Below are positions 46,247 to 56,523 of a stretch of 64,000 nucleotides of DNA, one piece after another. This stretch comes from Polyangium fumosum (GTDB lineage Bacteria; Myxococcota_A; Polyangia; Polyangiales; Polyangiaceae), in assembly GCF_005144585.1 (NCBI RefSeq), contig NZ_SSMQ01000012.1:124001-188000 (forward strand), in the 5' to 3' direction. Within the stretch, counting starts at the first letter, position 1, and every line of letters starts with the position of its first letter. A program made the position numbers and the translations under genes. Under the pieces are notes generated by a model, which saw nothing but the letters and a program-made list of their open reading frames with translations, ran no database searches and was not told where the DNA came from.

Positions 46247-47694
46247 GCCGGCACCTGCTCTTCATTGACGGCGCGTGGCGGGAATCGTCTCGCACGCACA
46301 CCATCAAATCCCCCTACAGCGGCCGCATCGTCGCGGTCGCGGAGGAGGCGGACGAAGCCCTCATGGAGCGCGCGCTCTCGGCCGCGAAGGCCGCGCAGAC
46401 GCGCTTCCGCAAGACGAGCCGGTACCTGCGCAGCCGCCTCCTCGCCGCGATGGCGCGGCGGATCGACGAGGAGCGGGCGAAGTTCGTCACGTCGATCGTC
46501 GACGAGGCCGGCAAGCCCGCGGCGCTCGCGGACGCCGAGGTGTCCCGCGCGATCACCACGTTCATCGTCGGCGCCGAGGAGGCCAAGCGGTATGGCGGCG
46601 AGGTCTTCCCCGTCGACATCGACGCGGCGGGCCGCGCGTACGAGCCGGGCACGAGCCTCTTCGTCCCGCGGGGGCCCGTCCTCGCGATCACGCCCTTCAA
46701 CTTCCCGCTGAACCTCGTCGCGCACAAGGTCGTGCCTGCGCTCGCGATCGGCGCGCCCGTGCTCATCAAGCCGGCGCCGCAAACGCCGGGCGCCGTCCGC
46801 CTGCTCGCCGAGGTCTTCGAGGCGGCGGCGAACGAGGTCTCCGAGAGCCGCGAGACCATCCCGCTCGCCGCGCTCCAGACGATCAACGCCCCGAACGAGG
46901 TCACGGGCCGCGCGATTCGTGATCCGCGTGTCGCCGTCGTCAGCTTCACGGGCAGCGCCTCGGTCGGCTGGAGCATCCAGGGCATGGCGCGCGGCAAGCG
47001 CACCGTGCTCGAGCTCGGCGGCAATGCGGCGGTCCTCGTGCATGGCGGGGCCGACCTCGTCCGCGCCGCCGCGCGCGTCGCGTACGGGGCCTTCGCGTAT
47101 GCCGGCCAGGTTTGCATTTCCGTGCAAAACGTGTGGGTCGAGGAGAGCGTCGAGGAGGCGTTCCGCGGCTTCTTGCTGGAGGAGGTAGGCCGCATCAAGA
47201 CGGGCGATCCGCGCGGCGAGGGCGTGCTCGTCGGCCCGGTCATCGACGGCAAGGCGGCCGATCGCATCACGGCGTGGATCGACGAGGCGCAGAAGGCGGG
47301 CGTGAACGTCCTTTGCGGCGGCAAGCGCGAGGGCAACCTCCTTCAGCCGACGGTCCTCGATCGTCCGGGCGAGGCGCTCGCGATCGTGCGCGAGGAGGTC
47401 TTTGGTCCGGTCTTGAACCTGCTCACGTACCGCGACGTCGGCGAGGCCATCGAGGCCGTGAATCGATCGAAGTATGGCCTTCAGGCGGGCGTCTTCACCG
47501 ACAGCTTGCGCGTCGCGCGCCGTACGGTCGAGGATCTGGAGGTCGGCGGCGTCATGATCAACGAGGTCCCCACCTATCGCGCCGATCACATGCCTTATGG
47601 CGGCGTGAAGGAATCCGGTCTTGGCCGCGAGGGCGTGCGTTACGCGATGGAAGAGTACAGCGAGCGCAAGACCGTCATTTCGTACAGGGGATGA
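46243..47694 (+). CDS. Aldehyde dehydrogenase (semialdehyde dehydrogenase-like)
   Basis: 483 residues, coupled to the aminotransferase by an ATGA overlap. Family motifs: ITPFNFPLNLVAHKVVPALA, VLELGGNAAVLV (Glu) and AGQVCISVQNVWV (Cys nucleophile). It belongs to the NADP-type ALDH branch with succinate/aspartate semialdehyde or glyceraldehyde-phosphate-like substrates. In this operon, succinate-semialdehyde oxidation is the natural assignment; the substrate is not proven. Confidence 0.92.
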   Translation: MSRHLLFIDGAWRESSRTHTIKSPYSGRIVAVAEEADEALMERALSAAKAAQTRFRKTSRYLRSRLLAAMARRIDEERAKFVTSIVDEAGKPAALADAEVSRAITTFIVGAEEAKRYGGEVFPVDIDAAGRAYEPGTSLFVPRGPVLAITPFNFPLNLVAHKVVPALAIGAPVLIKPAPQTPGAVRLLAEVFEAAANEVSESRETIPLAALQTINAPNEVTGRAIRDPRVAVVSFTGSASVGWSIQGMARGKRTVLELGGNAAVLVHGGADLVRAAARVAYGAFAYAGQVCISVQNVWVEESVEEAFRGFLLEEVGRIKTGDPRGEGVLVGPVIDGKAADRITAWIDEAQKAGVNVLCGGKREGNLLQPTVLDRPGEALAIVREEVFGPVLNLLTYRDVGEAIEAVNRSKYGLQAGVFTDSLRVARRTVEDLEVGGVMINEVPTYRADHMPYGGVKESGLGREGVRYAMEEYSERKTVISYRG

Positions 47695-47722
47695 ACCTAC
47701 CGTGGGGATTGGAGGATTCGCG

Positions 47723-48874
47723 ATGATTCGTATGTCTTCGTGGGTATCGGCGGCGGGCCTCGCCGTGCTCGGGATCGTTTCGCTCGGCTGTCAGGGCGAA
47801 AAGAAGCCGGAGGGCGCGGCGCCCACGGGCAGCGCGGCGCCCGGGGCGCAGAAGCCGGCCGACCCTGCCGAGAAGTTCAAGGGGCAAACCCTGAACCTGC
47901 TCACCTGGGAGGGGTATGCCGATCCCAAGTTCACGAAGGGGTTCGAGGAGAAATACGGCGTCACCGTCAAGTACACGTATTTCGGTTCGAGCGACGAGCT
48001 CGTGGCGAAGCTCAAGTCGAGCCCCGGCGTCTACGACGTCGTCTCGCCCTCCTCGGACGTCGCGTATCCCCTCGTGCAGGGCGGCCTCGTCGACCCGATC
48101 GACACCAGCAAGATCACGAGCTGGGGCGACCTCGCGGACGCGCTGAAGAACCTCGACGACGCGAAGAAGGACGGCAAGCAATACGGCGTCCCCTTCACCT
48201 GGGGCCCCGATTACCTCATTTACGACGCCAACGTCGTGAAGGAGGAGCCGAAGAGCTGGAAGGTCTTCTTCGACGCCCAGTACAAGGGCAAGGTCACCCT
48301 CTGGGACGACATCTCGAACATCTATCTCGTCGGCCAGATCATGGGCCTCGACAAGACGAACCAGGCGGCGCTCTACAACATGACGGACGAGCAGCTCGCC
48401 GAGGCGAAGAAGAAGCTCATCGAGCTCAAGCCCCAGGTGCGCAAGTACTGGGCGACGGCGGGGGAGCTGAACGATCTCTTCAAGAACAAGGAGGTCGTCC
48501 TGGCCGTCGGCTGGCCGCTCACGGTCGGCACGCTCAACAAGGAAGGCCTGAACCTCAAGGGCGTGATCCCCGAGGAGGGCGCGACGGGCTGGATCGATAG
48601 GCTCATGATCACCTCGTCCTCGAAGAACAAGGACCTCGCGCTCGCGTACCTCGATTACGTCACGACGCCCAAGGCCCAGGCCCTCGTCTTCGAGGCGACG
48701 GGCGGATATTGCGTGGCGAACGCGAAGGCCAAGGAGCACATGTCCGAGGACCTCAAGAAGAGCCCGTGTGTCACCGAGGGCGAGACGTACTTCAAGCGCC
48801 TGAACTTCTGGCAATACGTGAAGGAGCGCAAGAAGTACAACGAGCTCTGGAACGAGGTGAAGAGCGCGAAGTAG
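47723..48874 (+). CDS. Polyamine ABC transporter, substrate-binding lipoprotein (PotD/PotF type)
   Basis: 383 residues. Lipoprotein signal with lipobox GIVSLGC, then an Ala/Pro/Gly linker. The mature domain is a type II binding protein: LNLLTWEGYADPKFTKGFEE, VKYTYFGSSDELVAKL, YDVVSPSS, GVPFTWGPDYLIYD and WDDISNIYLVGQIMGLD match spermidine/putrescine receptors. It captures polyamines in the periplasm and delivers them to the permeases encoded next. Confidence 0.93.
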   Translation: MIRMSSWVSAAGLAVLGIVSLGCQGEKKPEGAAPTGSAAPGAQKPADPAEKFKGQTLNLLTWEGYADPKFTKGFEEKYGVTVKYTYFGSSDELVAKLKSSPGVYDVVSPSSDVAYPLVQGGLVDPIDTSKITSWGDLADALKNLDDAKKDGKQYGVPFTWGPDYLIYDANVVKEEPKSWKVFFDAQYKGKVTLWDDISNIYLVGQIMGLDKTNQAALYNMTDEQLAEAKKKLIELKPQVRKYWATAGELNDLFKNKEVVLAVGWPLTVGTLNKEGLNLKGVIPEEGATGWIDRLMITSSSKNKDLALAYLDYVTTPKAQALVFEATGGYCVANAKAKEHMSEDLKKSPCVTEGETYFKRLNFWQYVKERKKYNELWNEVKSAK

Positions 48875-48884
48875 GCGAACACGA

Positions 48885-49862
48885 ATGGATACGGCGCCCG
48901 CCGCGAAGGCATCGATTCACGCGCAAACTCCGCCAAAGAGGCGGGCGCTCCTGTTCCTCGTCCTGCCCCCTGCGCTCTGGCTGCTCTGCTTCCTCGTCCT
49001 GCCCTACCTGGGCCTGTTCTTCCAGAGCTTCCTCGGCACGAACGACCTCGGCGACGTCGTCCTCGAGCCCTCGCTCGACGCGTGGAAGGCCTTCTTCACG
49101 AAGACCCTCTACCGCAGCACGCTGCTTTACACCTTCAAGATCGCGCTGACCGTCACGAGCCTCGCCGTGCTCTTCAGCGTGCCGCTCGCGTACTTCATCG
49201 CCTTCAAGGTGCGCCGCGGGAAGGAATTGCTCTACAGCCTCATCATCGTCCCCTTGTGGGTGAGCTACATCGTCCGCGCGTATGCGTGGAAGATCATCCT
49301 CGGCCGCGAGGGGATCCTGAACTCCTTCTTGCAATGGGCGAAGATCACGGACGCGCCTGTCGAGGCGTTCCTCTACAGTGAATGGGCGATCATCATCGGC
49401 CTCGTCCACATCTACACGCCCTTCGTGCTCATGCCGGTGTACACCGCGTTCGAGCAGATCCCACGCTCGCTCGTCGAGGCCTCGAAGGACCTCGGGGCCG
49501 GCCGCATCACCACGTTCTTCCGCGTCGTGCTCCCGCTCTCGCTCCCGGGCGTCATCGCGGGCGGCACCTTCGCGTTCGTGCTGACGCTTGGTGATTTCCT
49601 CGCGCCCGTCCTGCTCGGCGGCACCGACAACCTCATGATCTCGAACGTCGTGCAGAACCTCTTCGGCACCTCGAACGATCGTCCCCTCGGCTCCGTCGTC
49701 GGGATCGTCCTGCTCGTCGTCGTCGTGGCGCTGCTGGAGACGACGTCGCGCGCGGAGAAATCGTTCGCGAGCCTCGAATCGGGCCGCGGTCGCGGGGGTT
49801 TGGGGGCGCAGCCCGGCTCGTCCGGGCGTAGCCCCCATCGTCCCACGGGAGGCGCGCGTTGA
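48885..49862 (+). CDS. Polyamine ABC transporter permease (PotB type)
   Basis: 325 residues, six membrane segments. The binding-protein-dependent EAA loop is seen as PRSLVEASKDLGAGRITTFFRVVLPLSLPG. N-terminal FLVLPPALWLLCFLVLPYLG is the first helix. The C-terminal 35 residues are a Gly/Arg-rich extension beyond the last helix. First permease of the heterodimer; overlaps the next gene by four bases. Confidence 0.94.
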   Translation: MDTAPAAKASIHAQTPPKRRALLFLVLPPALWLLCFLVLPYLGLFFQSFLGTNDLGDVVLEPSLDAWKAFFTKTLYRSTLLYTFKIALTVTSLAVLFSVPLAYFIAFKVRRGKELLYSLIIVPLWVSYIVRAYAWKIILGREGILNSFLQWAKITDAPVEAFLYSEWAIIIGLVHIYTPFVLMPVYTAFEQIPRSLVEASKDLGAGRITTFFRVVLPLSLPGVIAGGTFAFVLTLGDFLAPVLLGGTDNLMISNVVQNLFGTSNDRPLGSVVGIVLLVVVVALLETTSRAEKSFASLESGRGRGGLGAQPGSSGRSPHRPTGGAR

Positions 49863-50647
49863 AGCGCCGCTTTGATCTGCCCACGTTCCTCGTCGGCTCC
49901 GCGGCGGCGTTCGTCCTCGCGTTCATTTACCTGCCGATGGTCGTCGTCGTCGTGTATTCGTTCAACCCCGACGCGGTGAACGTCTTCCCGATGCGCGGCT
50001 TCTCCCTCCGCTGGTATCGCATGCTGCTCGACGACGAGCAGCTCCTCGCGGCGCTGCGCATCAGCCTCCTCGTCGCGCTCGGCGGCACCTCGATCGGCCT
50101 GCTCCTCGGCGTCCCCGGCGCCATCGCGCTCGCGCGCCACGATTTCCCGGGCAAACGGTTCCTCGAACGGATCGTCCTTTTGCCCCTGACCTTGCCGGGC
50201 ATCGTCACGGGCGTCGCCATGTTGAGCTTCTTTCCGCTCATCGGCGTCCCCGTCTCGCTCCTCGCCGTCCTCATCGGCCACGGCACGTTCCTCATCGCGA
50301 TCACGCTCACGCAGGTGTATGCCCGCCTCCGGCGCCTCGATCCATCGCTCGAAGAGGCGTCGGCGGATCTCGGCGCGCCGCCGATCACGACCTTCTTCAA
50401 GGTCGTCCTGCCGAACATCAAGACGGCCATCATCGGCTCGGCGCTCCTCTCGTTCACGCTCTCGCTCGACGAGATTCCGGTCACGTTTTTCCTCATCGCG
50501 GGCGACAACACCCTGCCCATTCAGATCTGGGCCATGATGCGCCGGGGCATTTCTCCCGAGGTCAACGCGATCTCGACCCTCGTCTTTGCTGGATCGATCG
50601 GCCTCATCCTGCTCGGCACCGCGCTCGGCGGCCGCGACAAGGAGTAA
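49859..50647 (+). CDS. Polyamine ABC transporter permease (PotC type)
   Basis: 262 residues from a TTG start overlapping the upstream stop (TTGA). Six membrane helices; EAA loop SLEEASADLGAPPITTFF, and PLTLPGIVTGVAMLSFFPLI in the middle. Family helix LSLDEIPVTFF is present. Second permease subunit of the importer. Confidence 0.94.
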   Translation: MKRRFDLPTFLVGSAAAFVLAFIYLPMVVVVVYSFNPDAVNVFPMRGFSLRWYRMLLDDEQLLAALRISLLVALGGTSIGLLLGVPGAIALARHDFPGKRFLERIVLLPLTLPGIVTGVAMLSFFPLIGVPVSLLAVLIGHGTFLIAITLTQVYARLRRLDPSLEEASADLGAPPITTFFKVVLPNIKTAIIGSALLSFTLSLDEIPVTFFLIAGDNTLPIQIWAMMRRGISPEVNAISTLVFAGSIGLILLGTALGGRDKE

Positions 50648-50653
50648 AACGTT

Positions 50654-51724
<1,071 letters not shown>

Positions 51725-51733
51725 CGGAGACCC

Positions 51734-52762
51734 ATGGAGCTCGAGCCTGGTCATCTCGTCGCGGGGCGCTTTCGTGTCGTGCGATTCCTCGGGGAGGGCG
51801 CGGTCAGCGCCGTGTACGAGGCCGTCGACGACGTGCGGGGCCAGCACGTCGCGGTGAAGCTCTTGCACCGCGAGCTCTCGCAGAACACCGAGATCGTCCA
51901 GCGATTCGAGCGCGAGGCCGAGGCCGCGAGCCGCATCGGCTCCGAGCACATCGTCCTCGTGCACGGCGCGGGCGCCTCTCCCGAGGGACGGTTCATCGTC
52001 CTCGAATACCTCGACGGCGGCACGCTCGCCGATCTCTTGCGGAAACGCCGCCCGCTCCCGGTCGAGGAGGCCGCCTCGCTCGTCGTCCAGCTCCTCGCCG
52101 GCTTATCGAAGGCGCACGCGCTCGGCATCGTGCACCGCGATTTGAAGCCCGCGAACCTCTTCCTCGTGCCGGGCCCCCAGGGCGGCCCCTTCCTCAAGAT
52201 CCTCGATTTCGGCGCCTCGAAGCTCACGAATGCGGGCCAGGCCCTCACGCGCACCGGGGCGATGGTCGGCACGCCGATGTACATGTCGCCCGAGCAGATC
52301 CGCAGCTCCGACAAGGTCGACCCGCGCACGGACGTGTATGCAGCGGGCGTCATCCTTTACGAGAGCGTCACGGGCAAGGTCCCCTTCGACGTGCGAAACG
52401 CGGTCGAGCTCGCGTTTCGCGTGGTCTCGCAGGACCCGCCGCCGCCCGAGACGCACCTGCCTTCGCTCGATCCCGAGCTCTCGGCGGTCATTCGTCGCGC
52501 GATGTCGCGCGACCCCGACGCCCGCTTCCAGACGGCCGCGGAGATGCACGAAGCGCTTTGTGCCTGGCTCCAGAAGCACGGCATTCCCCTCCCGCCGGAG
52601 ACACGCGCGGCGCCCGCCGCCGCGCCCACGGTCGTGCCGACGGCCACGCCACGCGCGGCGCCCGCGGCGTCCCGGTCCGTTCGGCTGGTTGTCGTCATCG
52701 GGCTCGGCGCGCTGCTCCTCGTCGCGGCGGTTGTGCTCGCGCTCTACGTTGGGGTGGGTTGA
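51734..52762 (+). CDS. Ser/Thr protein kinase with C-terminal membrane anchor
   Basis: 342 residues. Kinase domain 10-275: FLGEGAVSAVY loop, K42 (VAVKLLHR), HRDLKPANLF (H134-R135-D136), DFG at 158-160 and MSPEQ. All catalytic residues are intact. A Pro/Ala-rich linker leads to one C-terminal membrane helix (RLVVVIGLGALLLVAAVVLALYV) with no external domain, so it signals from the inner face of the membrane. It starts nine bases after potA and may modulate the transporter or the following sigma factor; that link is inferred from position only. Confidence 0.93.
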   Translation: MELEPGHLVAGRFRVVRFLGEGAVSAVYEAVDDVRGQHVAVKLLHRELSQNTEIVQRFEREAEAASRIGSEHIVLVHGAGASPEGRFIVLEYLDGGTLADLLRKRRPLPVEEAASLVVQLLAGLSKAHALGIVHRDLKPANLFLVPGPQGGPFLKILDFGASKLTNAGQALTRTGAMVGTPMYMSPEQIRSSDKVDPRTDVYAAGVILYESVTGKVPFDVRNAVELAFRVVSQDPPPPETHLPSLDPELSAVIRRAMSRDPDARFQTAAEMHEALCAWLQKHGIPLPPETRAAPAAAPTVVPTATPRAAPAASRSVRLVVVIGLGALLLVAAVVLALYVGVG

Positions 52763-52830
52763 GCCGGCGATACAGGTGATCTCGCGGGCCGTGTCCTTTT
52801 TGGTGAAGGACTGCGGCTCGTGCCAGCAAC

Positions 52831-53445
52831 ATGGGATCGGGTGCCCGTGTGAGCTGGTCCTGGTTCGAGAGCGCGACGTGGTTCGCCGGCGCAGCCGGGG
52901 AGGACGCATCCACGCCTGCGCCCGAGCTCGCCGCCGTGCACGCGCGTCACGCCGAGTTCGTCTTCGCCTGTTTGCAGCGCCTCGGCGTGCGCGGCGCGGC
53001 GCTCGAGGACGCGCACCAGGAGGTCTTCCTCGTCGTGCACCGCCGCCTCGCCTCGTACGACGGCCGCGCCAGCATGACGGCGTGGCTCTTCGGCATTTGC
53101 CGGCGCGTCGCGGCGGCGCACCGGCGCCGGGCCCACGTGCGCCACGAGATCCCCGTGGACCCCGAATGGGACATCGAGGACATCGACGCCGATCCCGAGC
53201 AGGCGCTCGCGCGTGGGCAGGAGCGCCGCGAGGTCGAGCGGGTCCTCGACATGCTCGACCTCGACAAACGTGCCGTCCTCGTCATGTACGAGATCGAGGG
53301 GATCGAATGCGATCGTATCGCCGTGCTGCTCGGGATCCCCGTCGGCACGGTGTATTCGCGTCTTCATGCGGCGCGGCGTGATTTCGAGAAGGCGATGACG
53401 CGCGCGGCGGCGCGCGCGGCGGGCGGCAAGGCGGGGCGGCGCTGA
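52831..53445 (+). CDS. ECF-type RNA polymerase sigma factor
   Basis: 204 residues. Region 2 is read as HAEFVFACLQRLGV, AYEDAHQEVFLVV-like EDAHQEVFLVVHRR and ASMTAWLFGICRRVA; region 4 as DLDKRAVLVMYEIEGIECDR and GIPVGTVYSRLHAARRDFEK. No region 1 or 3, as expected for ECF factors. It directs RNA polymerase to a stress- or envelope-linked regulon. An in-frame GTG (VSWSWF) is an alternative start. It shares one base with the next gene's ATG. Confidence 0.93.
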   Translation: MGSGARVSWSWFESATWFAGAAGEDASTPAPELAAVHARHAEFVFACLQRLGVRGAALEDAHQEVFLVVHRRLASYDGRASMTAWLFGICRRVAAAHRRRAHVRHEIPVDPEWDIEDIDADPEQALARGQERREVERVLDMLDLDKRAVLVMYEIEGIECDRIAVLLGIPVGTVYSRLHAARRDFEKAMTRAAARAAGGKAGRR

Positions 53446-54170
53446 TGGCTGCGCGGGATCACGCTCCCAGGGGCGAGGAGCTCTCTCCCGCGGCGAAGCG
53501 CCTGCTCGCGGCCTCTCGCCCCGTTCGCCGCATGCGGCCCTCCGAGCGCATTCGTTCGGCGGCGTTCGTCGCTGCGCTCGCGAACGAACCGTCGCGCGGC
53601 AGCCTCGCCCGGTGGCTCGACCGTGCGCCCCGCGTGGTGTTTGCCCTCGCGGCCGTCGCCTTCGTATTCGGCGCTTCGGCGCACGACACGATTCCGCACA
53701 TCGAGGCCGAGGCCGAGGAAGAGAGCTTCGCGCCTGTGCGGGAGGCGCCGCGCGTGGAGGCTCGCCCTGGGGTCGCCAGGAGCCCGGACGAGCTCCACAG
53801 CCGCGCGCCGGAGGGCGAGGCGGAGGAGGTCCCCGGGGACGGCGACATCTGTGGGCGACACGTGTGCGAATTCGAGCCTTCTTGCTGCGAGGGCACGTGG
53901 GACGAGCATTGTGATCGCAAGCTCCTCGAGATCACCCGGGTGACGCATCACGCCTCGCCGGTCCGCGCCGGCCGTTGTTACTGGCATGATCGGGACGATT
54001 GCCCCGGATGCGCGTGTCCGCTTTACCTCAAGCGCCAGGAGGTGCTCCCGCGGGGCGACGACCCGGGCAAGAACCTCGGGTACGACGGCGGGACCGGCTG
54101 CCTGCACGACCTCCGCCGCCTCCTGTCGAACTTGAAATGGATGTGCACGGAGGGGTTCTGTGAGGAGTGA
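53445..54170 (+). CDS. Single-pass membrane protein with Cys-rich exported domain, likely anti-sigma partner
   Basis: 241 residues. The cytoplasmic part (1-65) contains LSPAAKRLLAASRPV and PSERIRSAAFVAAL. A transmembrane helix follows at about 67-85 (VVFALAAVAFVFGAS), then an acidic linker and a Cys-rich exported domain: CGRHVC, FEPSCCEGTWDEHC, RCYW, CPGCACPL, GCLHD and MCTEGFC, about 12 Cys in all. The CC-x-x-x-W-D-x-x-C motif is known from myxobacterial surface proteins. Coupled translation to the sigma gene suggests anti-sigma control by an external redox or metal signal; that is inference. Confidence 0.78.
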   Translation: MAARDHAPRGEELSPAAKRLLAASRPVRRMRPSERIRSAAFVAALANEPSRGSLARWLDRAPRVVFALAAVAFVFGASAHDTIPHIEAEAEEESFAPVREAPRVEARPGVARSPDELHSRAPEGEAEEVPGDGDICGRHVCEFEPSCCEGTWDEHCDRKLLEITRVTHHASPVRAGRCYWHDRDDCPGCACPLYLKRQEVLPRGDDPGKNLGYDGGTGCLHDLRRLLSNLKWMCTEGFCEE

Positions 54171-54292
54171 GCGGGGCATCGGAGGCTCGAAGCGACCGCC
54201 TCGAACGATTTCCTGAAGGATGGACACGCCGGCGAGCAACGACTCCTGTAGAGCGCGGGTGCTCCGCGCGAGGAGAGAGGTCGAGGAGAATC

Positions 54293-54700
54293 ATGATTCA
54301 TCACCGCGCTTTGTCGCTGGCTGCCGCGCTGTTCGTCATGCCCTTCGCCGCGGGGTGCGTGGCGGAGGAAGAGGAGGTGGGGGACGAAGTCGTGGAGGTC
54401 GAGGGGCCGGGGCTCTCGGAGGAATGGTACAACTCCGTCCCCTACCTGAGCTGCGCCCACCAGAACGGCTTCGGGATGGTCTGCAATTACTCGGGTGGGG
54501 GCAATTCGGCGTACTGGCAGTACGATTACTTGAATACCGCGTGGCTCGATGGGCCGATGCCCATGCTCCCGAGCGCGAACACCGTCAACTGGGGTAACTG
54601 TCACGATCCCGGGAGCGCGCCGGCGAGTTTCGTCATTCACGTGGAGGCATGGAACCAAAGCTTCGGCAACTACGCGACGCTCTACATGCCCTGCCTGTGA
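54293..54700 (+). CDS. Small secreted lipoprotein
   Basis: 135 residues. Lipobox at FAAGC, then an acidic Glu/Val linker. The mature domain has two likely disulphide pairs (SCAHQNGFGMVC and NWGNC with PCL) and many aromatic residues (AYWQYDYLNTAWLDG). The GAGGAGA ribosome site six bases before the ATG favours this start. No family recognised. Possible surface or cargo protein of the ECF regulon. Confidence 0.7.
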   Translation: MIHHRALSLAAALFVMPFAAGCVAEEEEVGDEVVEVEGPGLSEEWYNSVPYLSCAHQNGFGMVCNYSGGGNSAYWQYDYLNTAWLDGPMPMLPSANTVNWGNCHDPGSAPASFVIHVEAWNQSFGNYATLYMPCL

Positions 54701-54784
54701 CGCCGCTCCCTCTGGGGGGTCATGTCGTCGAAGGCGTCGACACCCTTTGACCCGCACCCCTCCTTGTGATGTCATCCGGCGGCC

Positions 54785-55561
54785 ATGGCCGAACAGGCCC
54801 GACGCCTCCAGCCGATCGACACCACCGCGGAGATCGAGACACCCGAGCACGTGCGGTTCCATTACCCCGTGGCCGGCCCTGCTCGCCGCGTCGTCGCCTG
54901 GGCGCTCGACTGGCTGATTCGCGGCGCCGTCCTCCTCCTCTTCGCCTTCATCGCCCTCCTGGGCGGCCTCGCCGTCGGGGACGCCGTCTCCGGCCTCTCC
55001 ACCGGGTTCCTCCTGGTCATCCTTTTCCTTCTGGAGTGGGGGTATTACACGCTCTGGGAGGTCGCTTGGAATGGCCGCACCCCGGGCAAACGCGCGCTCG
55101 ATCTGCGCGTCGTCTCCGTCCATGGCCATCCTTTGCGGACGGGCGACAGCTTCCTCCGCAACCTCCTCCGCGCGGCGGATTTCCTCCCCCTGGGGTATGC
55201 CATCGGCCTCGTCGTCATGGCCCGCGACAGCCGGTTTCGACGCCTCGGCGACATGGTCGCGGGCACGATGGTCATCGTCGAGGAGCGCCGCGCCGTCGCC
55301 TCCGCGCTTCGTATCGATCCACCGCCCACGCCGAAGGAGCTCGCGAGCCTCCCCCAGCGCCTCCCGCTCTCGGGCGACGAGCTCGAGGCCATCGAGCTCT
55401 TTCTTCGCCGCAAGGAGGGCCTCGGCCCTGCGCGGGAAGAAGAGCTCGCGGCCATGGTCGCGCCCCTCTTCGCGAGCCGCATGGGCATCCGGAACAAGGA
55501 CTCCGCGCGCCTCCTCGCCTTGCTCCACGCGCGCGCCAGCGAGCGCAGGAGGCCTCTGTGA
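54785..55561 (+). CDS. RDD family membrane protein
   Basis: 258 residues. RDD pattern: RRVVAWALDWLIRGAVLLL (Arg and Asp of the motif), a second hydrophobic hairpin around LLVILFLLEWGYYTLWE and the RNLLRAADFLPLGYAIG segment. C-terminal cytoplasmic tail of about 90 residues with charged helices. RDD proteins are often ion or osmolyte transport-linked. First gene of the MoxR/DUF58 operon; its stop is overlapped by the GTG of the next gene. Confidence 0.9.
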   Translation: MAEQARRLQPIDTTAEIETPEHVRFHYPVAGPARRVVAWALDWLIRGAVLLLFAFIALLGGLAVGDAVSGLSTGFLLVILFLLEWGYYTLWEVAWNGRTPGKRALDLRVVSVHGHPLRTGDSFLRNLLRAADFLPLGYAIGLVVMARDSRFRRLGDMVAGTMVIVEERRAVASALRIDPPPTPKELASLPQRLPLSGDELEAIELFLRRKEGLGPAREEELAAMVAPLFASRMGIRNKDSARLLALLHARASERRRPL

Positions 55562-56523
55562 AGAGCCAGGACGAGATCGTCGCGGCGCGGAGCGCCGATT
55601 GGCGCGAGCTCGAAACCCTCGTCTCGCGCGCCGAGGCCCTCCACCACCTCGACGGCCCGTCCATCTCCCGCGCCGCGGCGCTATACCGGGCCCTCTCGGG
55701 CGACCTCGTCCTTTGCCGTGCCCGCTGCACGCCCGACCTCGTCGCGTACCTCGACAACCTCGCCGGCCGCGCGCACAGCGCCCTGTACGGCGCCGAGCCG
55801 TTCCCTCTTCCGGCCTTCGGGGCCTTCCTCACCCGCGAATTTCCCCGGGTGCTCCGCAGGAATGCCTCGTTTTTCGCCCTCGCCGCCGCGCTCTTCTTGA
55901 TTCCCTGCGCCATGGGCATTGTCCTCGCCCTCCTCGTGCCCGACGCGGCGTCGCAGATCCTCCCGCGCAGCATGCTCGACGGCATGGCCGACATGTATTC
56001 GAAGGGCTTCGACGAGGGCCGCGGCGAGGGGGCCGACTCCGCGATGGCCGGGTTTTACGTCAGGAACAACGTCGGCATCGCGTTTCGTTGTTTCGCCACC
56101 GGCATCTTCTTCGGGCTCGGCAGCGTCTTTTACCTCATCTACAACGGCCTCAACATCGGCATGGTCACCGGCTGGGTCACGGCCGCCGGGTTTGGCCGGA
56201 ACATCGGCACGTTCATGTGCGGCCATGGCCCCTTCGAGCTCACGGCCATCGTCGTCGCCGGCGCCGCGGGCCTCCGCATGGGGCATTCCCTCGTCGTCAC
56301 GCACGGCCGCACCCGCCTCGGCTCCCTCCGCGAGAGCGCGCCCGACATCGTTTGCCTCGTCGTGGGCGCGGCCGTCATGTTGCTGATCGCCGCAGCCATC
56401 GAGGGCTTCTGGTCCCCCTCGGCCGCGCCGCCGCCCGTGAAATGGGCCGTCGCGGCCCTCTTCTCCTTGCTCGTCACGGCGTATTTCGTTTTCGCCGGAC
56501 GTGAACGCGGGCGGGCACCTTGA
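55558..56523 (+). CDS. SpoIIM-like (stage II sporulation protein M) membrane protein
   Basis: 321 residues from GTG at 55558, five bases after AGGAGG, overlapping the RDD stop. The N-terminal part is soluble and helical; the SpoIIM-type membrane region shows FYVRNNVGIAFRCFATGIFF and GHGPFELTAIVVAGAAGLRMG, the family hallmarks. Genes of this family recur with RDD, MoxR and DUF58 in bacteria without sporulation, where they form a membrane complex of uncertain job. Confidence 0.9.
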   Translation: MKSQDEIVAARSADWRELETLVSRAEALHHLDGPSISRAAALYRALSGDLVLCRARCTPDLVAYLDNLAGRAHSALYGAEPFPLPAFGAFLTREFPRVLRRNASFFALAAALFLIPCAMGIVLALLVPDAASQILPRSMLDGMADMYSKGFDEGRGEGADSAMAGFYVRNNVGIAFRCFATGIFFGLGSVFYLIYNGLNIGMVTGWVTAAGFGRNIGTFMCGHGPFELTAIVVAGAAGLRMGHSLVVTHGRTRLGSLRESAPDIVCLVVGAAVMLLIAAAIEGFWSPSAAPPPVKWAVAALFSLLVTAYFVFAGRERGRAP

